NCBI GenBank assembly: GCA_021186555.1
Contig: JAJKFL010000010.1
Coordinates: 22,422,586 to 22,486,585, forward strand
Origin: Reticulitermes speratus
Taxonomy: Eukaryota; Arthropoda; Insecta; Blattodea; Rhinotermitidae
Reading direction: 5' to 3'
DNA: 64,000 bases
Position numbers and translations under genes: made by a program
The notes under the pieces: model-generated
Told to the model about the DNA's origin: nothing
The model's input: only the letters and a program-made list of their open reading frames with translations
Database searches by the model: none
Shown here: positions 47,669 through 59,100 of the stretch, one piece after another
Layout of the letters: each line of letters begins with the position of its first letter
Position numbering within the stretch: the first letter of the stretch is position 1

Positions 47669-48671
47669 CCTGAATTATATTTAAATATTCAGTCCGTACC
47701 GCGCAGTAAACACACTCCGTCTCAGTTATACAAACCAGTCAGTTAATGTTGTACAGTGAAATAATCGCTGTTTGTTCTGAGATCCACACAAAACACATAA
47801 ATGCAGTTCGTACCGCGCAGTAAACACACTCTGTCTCAGTTATACAAACCAGTCAGTTAATGTTGTACAGTGAAATAATCGCTGTTTGTTCTGAGATCCA
47901 CACAAAACACATAAATACAGTCCGTACCGCGCAGTAAACACACTCCGTCTGAGTTATACAAACCAGTCAGTTAATGTTGTACAGTGAAATAATCGCTGTT
48001 TGTTCTGAGATCCACACAAAACACATAAATACAGTCCGTACCGCGCAGTAAACACACTCCATCTCAGTTATACAAACCAGTCAGTTAATGTTGTACAGTG
48101 AAATAATCGCTGTTTGTTCTGAGATCCACACAAAACACATAAATACAGTTCGTACCGCGCAGTAAACACACTCCGTCTCAGTTACACAAACCAGTCAGTT
48201 AATGTTGTACAGTGAAATAATCGCTGTTTGTTCTGATATCCACACAAAACACATAAATACAGTCCGTACCGCGCAGTAAACACACTCCGTTTCAGTTATA
48301 GAAACCAGTCAGTTAATGTTGTACAGTGAAATAATCGCTGTTTGTTCTGAGATCCACACAAAACACATAAATACAGTCCGTACCGCGCAGTAAACACACT
48401 CCGTCTCAGTTATACAAACCAGTCAGTTAATGTTGTACAGTGAAATAATCGCTGTTTGTTCTGAGATCCACACAAAACACATAAATACAGTCCGTACCGC
48501 GCAGTAAACACACTCCGTCTCAGTTATACAAACCAATCAGTTAATGCTGTACAGTGAAATAATCGCTGTTTGTTCTGAGATCCACACAAAACACATAAAT
48601 ACACTGTGTGGGCAGAACGTAGAATTTGTGAATGTTAAACCTGGTGGTACATAAAGTAACCACTGGGCTTT
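47669..48671. repeat. 114-bp satellite array, small copy (8 units)
   Basis: It begins CCTGAATTATATTTAAATAT and ends with the ACTGTGTGGGCAGAACGTAG block and ACCACTGGGCTT, the same edges as the large array at 37513-41373. Eight tandem units lie between. Confidence 0.95.
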
Positions 48672-49516
48672 AAAAGGTTAAAAGTCATACCATTGAAGAA
48701 AGCATGAATAGGTTATTGACGGAAATTCCTCTACAGTAAACCGTAAATACGCGCTCCGTCAGTTGATTGGAAACAAATTTATCGGAAGTTTTGCTCCGCT
48801 GACTGAAAGGCAAATACAGTGCGTTTCTTTTGTCACCGTTTTGAGCACCGCAACTGTCCCAGTGGATGCAGCATTTCTGTGTGACAGAACTGCCGTGCTT
48901 TGTCTGCCTCAGAAAGGGGAACAGATTTATAAGGCTTGCATAATATTATTTTGTAAGAGACAAGGATGGCCGCAGACAATTATGTTACGCATTTCAAGAG
49001 AACGCACCCATAGGCCCATCAAGTGTCTGCTCTCATCTGCCATGGAACGTATGATATATAGCGACAAAGTACAGTAAACGAGGTTTATAATTAACCTGTG
49101 GAAAGGCAATTAAATGACAGCAGCCGGCGGTCAGACTGTCTTTTATGATCTGAGCCACAAACGCTTGAAGGAAATAATAAATATTAGCTTGAAAGTAAAA
49201 TGAGTTTTTTAAATTTACGATTTTATTTTTAATTTCACGTCACCGCTTATAAATTCATCTGTTTCAACTACAACAAACTGCACTGCTGTCATTAAGTCTA
49301 CTTCACCGTCGCCGGTGAAGTAGACTCGGTGGAAATGAACAGCCGTATTGCATTGTTTTACGTCTTGTCTGAATTGGAAGTTGTCCCAGTGTCACTTTTT
49401 TTTTTTCTATCACAAATCCCATGGCGAGAAACCAGCGACTAATACGGGTGGAGGAACATTGGTGTTAGTAGAGTCATTCTTGTATCGTAGAGAAGGCAGC
49501 AGGTTTCACAGAAATG
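48672..49516. other. Unique-looking DNA, nothing recognised
   Basis: The 104-codon plus-strand open frame at 48763-49077 has no recognised domain, and no splice context was convincing. Confidence 0.4.
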
Positions 49517-49816
49517 CAGTCGAACTCGGTTATAACGTCATGAAAGGGATTGAATATTTTGTGTCGTTATAAACGAGCGTTGTTATAACCGAGGATTATA
49601 ATGTTATGGTTAACAGTGAGGAATTAATTGGTACCACAGAATATGTGACGTTATAGACGGGGTGTCGTATAAACGGTGTCGTTATAAACGAGTGTTGTTA
49701 TAACCGAGGAGTGTAATGTTACGGTTAACAGTGAGAAATTAATCGGTACCACAGGATATCTGACGCTATATGCGATGTGTCGTATAAACCGATGTCGTTA
49801 TAACTGGGTTCTACTG
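49517..49816. mobile_element. MITE with GTTATAACG ends, internally duplicated
   Basis: Inverted ends CAGTCGAACTCGGTTATAAC and the complement of CAGTAGAACCCAGTTATAAC. The middle block (CGAGTGTTGTTATAACCGAG ... GGTACCACAG) is present twice, making it 300 bp against 185 bp for the relative at 52895-53079. Confidence 0.7.
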
Positions 49817-49984
49817 TGTATCACCGCATCCCAGCAAACACAGTCTTCGCACACTGTAGCGTTTACAGTTTAAAATAACAAGTTTAGATATCGCGCTGAC
49901 AAGCAGTACACATTTCACTCAGGACTTTATCACTCAAGCTCATCGATTTACATAGCACAGCCGAGTTCCTAATAAATATGTTGG

Positions 49985-50222
49985 ATTTTCTTCTTCTTCT
50001 TCAATGGCGCGATAGCCCGCATTAGGCCCTGGCGTCTTCTATAGTTCACCTCCACATATCCCTGTGCCCTGCGTCTCCTCCATCCTCTTATATCCAGCAG
50101 CAACGAGGAGTCACCTGTAATGTTGTCTTCCCATCTCAGTCGTGGTCTTCCCACAGGACTTCTTCCATGAAATTTTCCATCCAGTACATTTTTCGGTATT
50201 CTAGAATTATCCATTCGGACTA
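49985..50222 (-). pseudogene. LINE ORF2 C-terminal fragment with AAG tail
   Basis: The minus strand reads MDNSRIPKNVLDGKFHGR, GRPRLRWEDNI and LLLDIRGWRRR, the C-terminus of a non-LTR reverse transcriptase, then a frame break and a short 3' end GGGCTATCGCGCCATTGAAG with repeated AAG. Only the last 80 or so codons remain. The 3' terminus matches those at 12149-12911 and 62440-62535, so all three share one family or sister families. Confidence 0.78.
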
Positions 50223-50346
50223 CGACAGGCTCATTTTAACCCTTCGAACTACATATATATCACTATATAGGGTACATCTAACAATTAAGAGAGAAGCCAA
50301 GTCGAAATCCGTCCAAACATAATTAAATTCTATTTATTATATAGAA

Positions 50347-50382
50347 CTACATGTTTCGACATATTTCAGGTCATCCTCATGT
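50347..50382 (-). ncRNA. Hammerhead-like motif, altered core
   Basis: The minus strand has TGAGGA, a short GAC/GTC helix and GAAACATGTA. It is in tandem with 50451-50494. Confidence 0.4.
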
Positions 50383-50450
50383 TTCTAATTTGTGTTTAAA
50401 ACATATTGAGGAAGAAACAGTCCTTCTTCAATATGTTTAAAAACAGATCG

Positions 50451-50494
50451 TTCCGACGTTTCGAAGGAAGGTACTGTCTCCATCTTCAAGGTCA
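50451..50494 (-). ncRNA. Hammerhead-like motif
   Basis: The minus strand has TTGAAGA, one extra T, a GGAG/CTTC helix and GAAACGTC followed by GG that can pair with the preceding CC. Confidence 0.48.
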
Positions 50495-50615
50495 CTTAAA
50501 CATAAATCAAACGTCTGAACAAATTTACACACCTACACGGTGAAAGAACCCAAAATACGATAATTTGACCCTCCAATCCTATTTATTTAACAACTTTTTA
50601 ATATTATTCTCCTAT

Positions 50616-50640
50616 AGATAATAATAATAATAATAATAAC
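50616..50640. repeat. (AAT)n microsatellite
   Basis: ATAATAATAATAATAATAA, a short simple repeat. Confidence 0.8.
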
Positions 50641-50960
50641 AACAATGTGGTTAAACTTACAATACGCCACCGACAAAGACAACAGTGGAATTACAACTTA
50701 GCATTCCATAACCACCCTGTAGCTATTACTCTAAAGGGTTACAGCCACATTACGTCACATTACGTCACATGTTACCGGCACTGTAACTCGCATCAAACGT
50801 CACAGTCTCTGTTTCCGATACGGAAGTGGATCAAATGGAGAAGCATCGCGTCAGAGCGCCGGTAAGCACTTACTGTCCTGACGTGTGACCAGGTGGCAGA
50901 CAGGCTGTACCGGTGTGCCTCCGGAGATAATGAACCTGATCCTACTGTCATACGAGAAGG

Positions 50961-51476
50961 ATAGGCAATGTACGTATAACGTAATATTGAGACGCGTTCG
51001 CGTAACCATTGTTACCGTGGAAAAGCAGTAAGTATTACATACGCTGAGTGTGTGTCTGTAACCTTAGTTATCCAGCATGCAAAGCGCATGCGTCGTATTA
51101 TATTGTCATCTGTGGCCTGTCTGGCTGTACCATATTTTTCCACATTATCTCATAAACGGTACGATTTTTGGGAAAAAGTTATTGAACATAAAATGTGTGT
51201 TTTGATTTTATCTACAACTCTTGTGTGAAACATTTCTCATTCTAAGAAGAATTCAGCGAGATATTACCATAAATGTACATAGGTCTTTATGTAAAGTACC
51301 CGTTATTCGTGTCGGATTTTAATGAAACTTGAACTTTCTCGACAGTTTCTCACAGAGTCCTATAATATCAAATTTTATGAAAATCCGTCCAGTGGGAGCC
51401 GAGTTGTTCCACTCGGACGGAAGGAAGGGCGCGACGAAGCTAATAGTCGCTTTTCGAAATTTTGCTAACGCGCCTA
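50961..51476. repeat. 520-bp dispersed repeat, copy 2
   Basis: Same orientation and full-length match to 32824-33343. The right end near GCTAACGCGCCTA corresponds to GCTAGCGCGTCTA in copy 1. No duplication flanking it was found by eye. Confidence 0.8.
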
Positions 51477-51760
51477 AAAAGACAGCTGGAAAGTTTAAGA
51501 ACTAAACCCAAAGATTTTCCCCCCCGAGTCAACCTTGACCTTTCATTAACTTCACGCTTTTCTCATTCGGTGCGTTATGTGTCCAAAGAAACCAACAAGA
51601 CAGGCGCCAAAGCTTCTCACATTTACATATAATTTGTGTCGTATAGTTCACTCTTACACAAACATTTACCTTGTCTTTCCTCAGTTTCTCTTCTGTTTTC
51701 TGTCAAAATAATATCTTACGTTCTGGATAGATATATTACACGACGTTGCTACTAGTCACT

Positions 51761-52019
51761 GTTTTTTTTTTAATGGCATAACAGCCTATAGTGGGCCACG
51801 GCCTCCTCATTTTCGAGGCTTCACGATCACACTCAGACACACCACACTCAGTAGGACTCCTCTGGACGAGTGATCAGCCCGACGCAGAGAACTCTACCTG
51901 ACAACACACAACACTCACAAGAGAGAGACATCCTTGTCCTTGGCGGGATTCGAACCCGCAATCCCAGCAAGCGAACGGCCGCAGACCCACGCCTTAGACC
52001 GCGCGGCCACTGGGACCGG
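51761..52019 (-). mobile_element. tRNA-derived SINE, family A
   Basis: GGGATTCGAACCCGC B box and CCGCGCGGCCACTGGGACCG head at the right; T run and ATGGCATAACAGCC tail end at the left. A possible duplication, agtcact, flanks it. Confidence 0.87.
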
Positions 52020-52894
52020 CGTCAGTCACTATACTGAATCTACAAAGCGCACAAAGTAACTTCTAATTTTATAAACTTTCTAGATCGTAACAGGATAAGT
52101 TTTCTCATCACAAGCGCAGAATTTTTTTTTTCATTTCTCCTCCAATTCATGTGTTTATTACACACGTCAGAAACCCCTGATTATATTCTCATAACTCGCT
52201 TATCATTTCATAAACACCTCCACACACACACATACCCACTTCTAAATTTTTGTTTCGATTACTGCGTTAAAATTACGCGACTTACCCAGCACTGTAATTT
52301 ACCTTCATTGTACATCCCATGCTACAGAAAAAAACGTGTCCAAAATGGCCCTAACAACTGTCTACAATATATTTATAGCACTGCTAGTAGGCACGCCAAC
52401 AAATGTCATTTAACGATTTCCTTCGAAAGGTTACCTGTAATGGGCCTTCCATTTCGTGCCGCCTACACTAAAGACAGCCTATAGCAAGCATCGAGATATC
52501 TATTTTTCAGGACATGCCTATTTTAATATCAGTTTGTCTTTTTTGTAGAGCAAAGAAACTGAATGCCTTTACATTACACGGCCAGTCGGCAAAGCAGGCA
52601 ATAGTGTTATTGATTGTCCGCTTGATGGCGTGACAATCGGCACAAATTGTCCGGTCCTCATTACCTGATATAAGGCAACACGCTGCCACGTGTCCTCAAC
52701 ATCGAAGGATCGATATCGTGAATCAGAATATCATCTTTAAATGGACATCTGAGACAGTCTCCCAAACCATACTCACATTTATCCCCGCCCATCCAACTGA
52801 CGAAGTTACATTTAACTTCCCACTGTTTACTGATGTTTGCGGTTGCTGTAGTCTGCGAGCCTACTTTTGACTAAACTAGTAAATAATACTAATA
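52020..52894. other. Unique-looking DNA, nothing recognised
   Basis: Short open frames only; no domain or transposon end. Confidence 0.4.
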
Positions 52895-53079
52895 CAATCG
52901 AATTCGGTTATAACGTCGTGACAGGGACTGAATATTTTGTGTCGTTATAAACGAGCGTTGTTACAACCGAGGAGAATAATATTACGGTTAACAGTGAGGA
53001 ATTAATTGGTACCACAGAATATCTGACGTTATAGACGAGGTGTCGTATAAACCGATGTCGTTATAAACGGGTTCGACTG
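52895..53079. mobile_element. MITE with GTTATAACG ends
   Basis: The 185-bp element has ends CAATCGAATTCGGTTATAAC and the complement of CAGTCGAACCCGTTTATAAC, with TA on both sides (52893-52894, 53080-53081). Confidence 0.75.
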
Positions 53080-53080
53080 T

Positions 53081-53119
53081 ACTACTACTACTACTACTAC
53101 TACTACTAATAATAATAAT
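53081..53119. repeat. (ACT)n/(AAT)n microsatellite
   Basis: About nine ACT units then AAT units start at the right end of the MITE. Confidence 0.85.
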
Positions 53120-53340
53120 GTTTTACAATTTTTGATAGTGCCTGCATTAGACGCGAAGCCTACCAGTAGCCTACGAAAGATAAATAAAGCCTACAGGCCT
53201 GTATCCTCTCTTGTACCTCCCAACGACGCAATACAGATGCTAGTTTTCATGTGTTCCAAACACAGCACAGGTTTCATACGCATTTACATCTAACAACAAT
53301 TAATATTCTTCATATCAGACTTGAGGTTACAGTTGTTCAG

Positions 53341-55520
53341 TTTATGTAAACACAACAAAATGAGTTAATTTTAGAATATAGAAAAAATGCGTTCTGTTGT
53401 ATGAAGACAAACGGTTCCATTGTATGAACACAACAAAATGGGTTTCTTTGAATATATGAAAAACGGTTCCATTGTATGACCACAACAAAATGGTTCATTT
53501 GTTCATATACGAAAAATGGGTTCATTGTATGAACACAACAAAATGGGTTCTTTGTTTGAATATACGAAAAATGGGTTCATTTATGAATACAACAAAATGG
53601 GTTCCATTATATGAACAAAATGGGTTCCTTTGTTTGAATATACGAAAAATGGGTTTCATTTTATAAATACAAAAAATGGGTTCCATTATATGAACAAAAT
53701 GGGTTCCTTTGTTTGAATATACGAAAAATGGGTTTCATTTGTTTCAATATACGACAAATGGGTTCCATTATATGAACAAAATGGGTTCCTTGTTTGAATG
53801 TACGAAAAAATGGGTTCCATTGTATGAACACAACAAAATGGGTTCCTTTTATGAACACAATAAAATGGGTTCCTTTGTATGAACACAATAAAATGGGTTC
53901 CTTTGTATGAACACAATAAAATGGGTTCCTTTGTTTGAACACAATAAAATGGGTTCCTTTGTATGAACCAATAAAATGGGTTCCATTGTTATGAACACAA
54001 CAAAATGGGTTCCTTTGTATGAACACAATAAAATGGGTCTTTGTATGAACACAATAAAATGGGTTCCTTGTATGAACACAACAAAATGGGTTCCTTTGTA
54101 TGAACACAATAAAATGGGTTCCATTGTATAAACACAACAAAATGGGTTCCTTTGTATGAACACAATAAAATGGGTTCCATTGTATGAACATGGGTTCCTT
54201 TGTATGAACATAATAAAATGGGTTCCATTGTATGAACACACAAAATGGGTTCCTTAGTATGAACACAATAAAATGGGTTCCATTGTATGAACACAACAAA
54301 TGGGTTCTTGTATAACACAAAAAATGGGTTCCTTTGTATGAACACAATAAAATGGGTTCCATTGTATGAACACAAAAAATGGGTTCCTTTTATGAACACA
54401 ATAAAATGGGTTCCTTTTATAACACAAAAAATGGGTTCCTTGTATGAACACAACAAAATGGTTCCTTTGTATGAACACATAAAATGGGTTCCATTGTATG
54501 AACAAACAAAATGGGTTCCTTTGTATGAACACAATAAAATGGGTTCCTTGTATGAACACAACAAAATGGGTTCCTTAGTATGAACACAAAAATGGGTTCC
54601 TTTATGAACACAATAAAATGGGTTCCTTTGTATGAACACAATAAAATGGGTTCCTTTGTATGAACACAATAAAATGGGTTCCATTGTATGAACACAACAA
54701 AATGGGTTCCTTTTATGAACACAATAAAATGGGTTCCATTTATAACAACAAAATGTTCATATAGATGAGGTTCATTGTATGAACACAACAAATGGTTATT
54801 TATATGAACAATAAAAATGGTTCTTTGGACTTATGTATGAACACACAAAAATGGGTTTCCTTTGTATGAACACAATAAAATGGGTTCCATTGTATGAACA
54901 CAACAAAATGGGTTCCTTTATATGAACACAATAAAATGGGTTCTATTGTATGAACACAACAAAATGGGTTCCTTTGTATGAACACAATAAAATGGGTTCC
55001 ATTTGTATGAACACAACAAAATGGGTTCCTTTTATGAACACAATAAAATGGGTTCCATTGTATGAACACAACAAAATGGGTTCCTTTGTATGAACACAAT
55101 AAATGGGTTCCATTGTATGAACACAACAAAATGGGTTCCTTTGTATGAACACAAAAAATGGGTTCCATTGTATGAACACAACAAAATGGGTTCCTTTGTA
55201 TGAACACAATAAAATGGGTTCCTTTGTATGAACACAATAAAATGGGTTCCATTGTATGAACACAAAAAATGGGTTCCTATTGTATGAACACAAAAAATGG
55301 GTTCCTTTGTATGAACACAAAAAATGGGTTCCATTGTATGAACACAACAAAATGGTTCCTTGTATGAACAAAAAATGGGTTCCTTGTATGAACACAATAA
55401 AATGGGTTCCATTGTATGAACACAACAAAATGGGTTCCTTTGTATGAACACAATAAATGGTTCCATTGTATAACACAACAAAATGGTTCCTTTGTATGAA
55501 CACAATAAAATGGGTTCATT
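53341..55520. repeat. 28-bp minisatellite (about 75 copies)
   Basis: The unit AAAATGGGTTCCTTTGTATG AACACAAT alternates between CCTTTG and CCATTG forms. Left-hand units are more diverged and carry a longer form with GAATATACGAAAAATGGG. Open frames of up to 233 codons on both strands are repeat artefacts (NPFYCVHTKE-like peptides). Confidence 0.94.
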
Positions 55521-56029
55521 CGTCACTGCCTTCGTAAGGAAAGTGCAGAGGTAAGTGTCAAACAAACGGTACTTTACCTGGAAGTACTGGGCTCAATTCT
55601 CAAAGAAGTCACTGGCTACCTTCACTGCTATACTTCGTAGTTCTCTCAGTTTCAGTAAATATCCAGACTGTCTAAGAATACGCCACGGCCATTTATGTTT
55701 ATATCCAATGCAATTTAACAATTATTACTCTTCTACAGACAGACAGACAGACAGCAATAAAATACAAACAAAAGATGCTATAAGTAACGTACAAGCAAAA
55801 CAGCTAAGCGATGCATTCAGCTACAGTCAATCAACTGGAAGTGACTGATCTATAATCAAACGTCTCAGACTTTCACTGTGCTGTTTGCATAAGCGAATTA
55901 AATACACTAATTAAGTTTAACTCATATCTAACTACGCCATTTTCACTGTAGACATTACGTACTGTAGAAGAGCACGAATTATTAGTTCCTGTTATTTGGA
56001 TATGAATATTTCCTGACCTAATTTTATTT
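55521..56029. other. Unique-looking DNA, nothing recognised
   Basis: A short GACA repeat lies near 55738-55754. No gene is supported. Confidence 0.4.
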
Positions 56030-56280
56030 TCCATGGCCTAACAGCCCCTAGTGAGCCAGGGCCTCCTCGTTATCGAGGCTTCACGATCACACTCAGACAC
56101 TCCACACTTGGTAGGATTCCTCTGGACGAGTGATCGGCCCGATGCAGAGACCTCTACTTGACAACACACAACACTCACAACAGACAGACATCCATGCCCT
56201 CGGCGGGATTCGAACTTGCAGTCCCAGCAAACGAATGGCCGCAGACCGACGCCTTACAAGGCGCGGCCACTGGGATCGGT
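56030..56280 (-). mobile_element. tRNA-derived SINE, family A
   Basis: GGGATTCGAACTTGC (B box with changes) and GGCGCGGCCACTGGGATCGG head at the right. It is more diverged than the other copies. Confidence 0.85.
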
Positions 56281-56435
56281 TTACGAATGTTTTTCCGGCG
56301 TGCAACCTCTAATTCGTTTCTACGAAAGGCGCCGAAGTTCGACTAAACACAATTGTTTTATGATTCTTTATATTGTGTCTTTTGAATTTTATATCTCGCC
56401 CTAATATCGCCGAGATTAAGCAGATATTTTGTGTA

Positions 56436-56513
56436 CAGGGCATACACAAAAGAATGGTGCGGTTTCAATAGTATTCAATATTGAAACCGCACCATTCGTT
56501 TGTGTATACCCTG
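56436..56513. mobile_element. 78-bp hairpin MITE, copy 1
   Basis: CAGGGCATACACAAAAGAAT at the left is the inverse of the right end, with only about 8 unpaired bases in the middle. TA flanks it (56434-56435, 56514-56515). It consists of little more than the two inverted ends of the transposon at 57433-57994. Confidence 0.85.
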
Positions 56514-56721
56514 TATTTAGATAAACACTCAGTGCTGTAGAAATGAGAAGGAACAGGCTTTGCTCATTCGGATTTATTTCTCTGACTTTCGAAAGGAGGA
56601 GCCAGACTGAACAATGGGAAAGTCAAATGGGGTACATTTAGTTAGGATATGTCAGAATGCGCTGTTTGTTTATTTAAACATTTTAACTGATATTCTGATC
56701 AATGCTGAATTATCTATTTCA

Positions 56722-57293
56722 GTAAAAGCAATCCCATTACAGGCCCTTAGGGTTCCATGAGGTTGAGGCTCCCAGATTTATAGACAGTCGGCACATGAAT
56801 GTGATAATATTGTCAGCCCTACGCACCGGCCGTCTTTTTTTTTTTTTGTATGGCTCGACAGCCCTATATGGGCCTGGGCCTCCTCGTTTCGTCGAGGCTT
56901 CACGATCACACACTTTTTAGACACAACACAGTCGGTAGAACTCCTCTGGACGAGTGATCAGCTCGTCGCAGAGACCTCTACCTGACAACACACAGCACTC
57001 ACAACAGACAGACATCCATGTCCCCGGTGGGATTCGAACCCACGATCCTAGTAAGCGAGCGGCCGAAGCCCCAAGCCTTAGACCGCACGGCCACTGGGAT
57101 CGACACCGGCCGTCTTTACCCCTAGGAAATATTCCTGGTACTCATTTCTGTTAGAGGCTGAGTCGACCCCAGGGCCATAGTGCGACCGAAAGGATTATGT
57201 CAATGAAAAATTCCAATGACACCATCGGGAATCGAACCCGCGACCTTCCGGTTCGTAGCGCAGTGCCTCAACCAACTGCGCCACCGCGTGTCC
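56722..57293 (-). mobile_element. Family C SINE split by a family A SINE
   Basis: The left piece (AAAGCAATCCCATTACAGGC ... GCACCGGCCGTC) and right piece (CACCGGCCGTCTTTACCCC ... AACTGCGCCACCGC) together make one family C element. The intruder is at 56838-57103. Confidence 0.88.
56838..57103 (-). mobile_element. Family A SINE nested in family C SINE
   Basis: It is bounded by the perfect 14-bp duplication caccggccgtcttt (56824-56837 and 57104-57117), which is sequence of the host SINE. The T run at the left is the element's A-tail read in reverse. Confidence 0.92.
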
Positions 57294-57432
57294 CCCATCT
57301 AATTCAGTACATATAACAAACTAACTGCACACAGCCGAGTCATTGACAATATACTTAAAAATTCTCATAAAATGCGACCGCACTGTATATACAAACTTAA
57401 ATGTTTTTAATAATATTACATGTACATTTGTA

Positions 57433-57994
57433 AAGGGCATACACAAAAGAATGGTGCGGTATCAAAAGTGAATAAAAAATGTATTTCTCACCTTACACGG
57501 GCACAACATACACCGTCAGCGGCGGCAACTGTCCAAGTTTCTCATTCAATAATTACAATCCTTCAATGTGTGCACCCTGGGTCACACGACACACATCCAC
57601 GCGGTAATCAAACTCATCCCAGACCCGGTGTAGCATGTCCGCTGTAATGGCCTGCAGTACATGCGTTATCCGATCACGAATTTCATGGATGGACGTGGGC
57701 AATGGTGGTACATAAACGCTGTCTTTAACGAACCCCCCAAAGAAAGAAATCACACGTTGTAAGATCTGGCGAACGGGGTGGCCAAAACGGAGCACACAGA
57801 AAGCCTTCTCCTGCTGCAACGCCATCTTTGAAACTGGCCCCGCGGCCACGCAGTAAGCATGAGAAGCGAACTGCTGGTAGCGCATGAGAAACTTGGACAG
57901 TTGCCGCCGCTGACGGTGTATGTTGTGCCCGTGTAATTTGAGACAAAGTTTTTATTCACTTTTGAAACCGCACCATTCTTTTGTGTATGCCCTG
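57433..57994 (-). mobile_element. Internally deleted Tc1/mariner-superfamily transposon
   Basis: The ends GGGCATACACAAAAGAATGG and complement are followed by further inverted sequence (GTGAATAAAAA, CCGTCAGCGGCGGCAACTGT), giving arms of about 110 bases. TA flanks both sides. The inside keeps both edges of a transposase gene. Confidence 0.85.
57553..57830 (-). pseudogene. Transposase remnant (N-terminus fused to C-terminus)
   Basis: On the minus strand MALQQEKAFCVLRF, a start seen in transposases with an N-terminal helix-turn-helix (DUF4817-like), is joined to the C-terminal part. In one frame PPRSPDLTTCDFFLWG holds the third catalytic aspartate; in another FVKDSVYVPPLPTSIHE, DMLHRVWDEFDYRVDVCR and GAHIE complete the C-terminus. 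The catalytic middle is deleted and a frameshift separates the two, so no active enzyme is possible. It lies between the element's inverted ends. Confidence 0.8.
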
Positions 57995-58555
57995 TATATT
58001 CTCTTTTTGTATAGTTATACAGCGCTTGAAGGTGGCTTAAGTTACTCGATATATGTAATTGTGGATTTTTATAAGTGTTGTGTCAGATGGCTGAATATTG
58101 GTGTCTCTAGACTGTACTGTTGGTAAAAATGAATTGGATATGCAATGGAAATGTCATGTCTTGACCTAATTAAAGATACTATGACAACATTTGCTTGAAT
58201 GGAATGAGTAGCGCCACGTAAACACCGGCCACAATCGTCAATCCTTGCTGAAATTCAAAATAAGAACCCACGGCAAAGAAGTCGGATGCTTTACCGTGTG
58301 AGCCATCTTGCCCAGTCTGTTTCCACAGAACAAGAAACAAACTTTTGCTACAGCCTATACTAACGGTCCCCTGAGAAACAATCTGCACTGAACAGTTTTG
58401 TCTTGTATCCTAGCAACAGGGCTAGTTCGCGTTTTCCCCAATGAATGTTTTTTCCATGAATGCAATATCGGCGTTAAAATTTTTTCGGATAAATAAATTT
58501 TATTACTAACGAATTCCAGAACAAATTTCACTTACACACATGTACAGAATACTAA
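57995..58555. other. Unique-looking DNA, nothing recognised
   Basis: No supported gene or repeat boundary. Confidence 0.4.
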
Positions 58556-58597
58556 GCTAACATGTTTCGGCTATTTCTTATAGCCATCTTCAGGGAG
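58556..58597 (-). ncRNA. Hammerhead-like motif
   Basis: The minus strand has CTGAAGA, one extra T, a perfect GGCTAT/ATAGCC helix and GAAACATGTT. It is head-to-head with 58693-58734. Confidence 0.58.
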
Positions 58598-58692
58598 CAC
58601 TGTTATACAAAGGAAAATACATGAATACTTACATATGATGTCCCGTTGTGTGTCAATGACAAGGTCTTCCTAAATGTGTTTTTAAAGATTAA

Positions 58693-58734
58693 GAGCCTGA
58701 AGATGACCTAATTTAAGGTCGAAACACGTTGCTT
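58693..58734 (+). ncRNA. Hammerhead-like motif
   Basis: CTGAAGA (58697-58703), one extra T, a GACCT/AGGTC helix and GAAACACGTT (58721-58730). Confidence 0.55.
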
Positions 58735-59085
58735 TATTAGACAGATAAACTCTGTTGTGTAATAAAGATAGCTGTGTTGAGAGTGATACTGATTTCAATC
58801 ATTCATGACGTATATGAAGTCAAAATTTAACTTCGCCGGCATTAAATCGTAAAATAAATTGAAAATATATTATTACAAATATGTATGCGCGATGTTGACA
58901 GAATATACAGACAATAAATTGTACAGGACACAAAGTGCATCCAAATATCTGAAATTGATAAAAATGGGCGCACCTCATTTTGATTTGAGTCCTGTAAAAT
59001 TTTAGTCTATATACTGTCAATACAGTAATAATATATTTACAATGTATTATACCATTTACTGACAATGCAGTTGAATTTTAACTCC
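58735..59085. other. AT-rich DNA, nothing recognised
   Basis: No gene or repeat end is supported. Confidence 0.4.
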
Positions 59086-59100
59086 ATATATATAATCCTT

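Noticed and set aside
53661-55565. Frames of up to 233 codons with FIVFIQRNPF-like repeats
   Set aside because: They arise from the 28-bp minisatellite.
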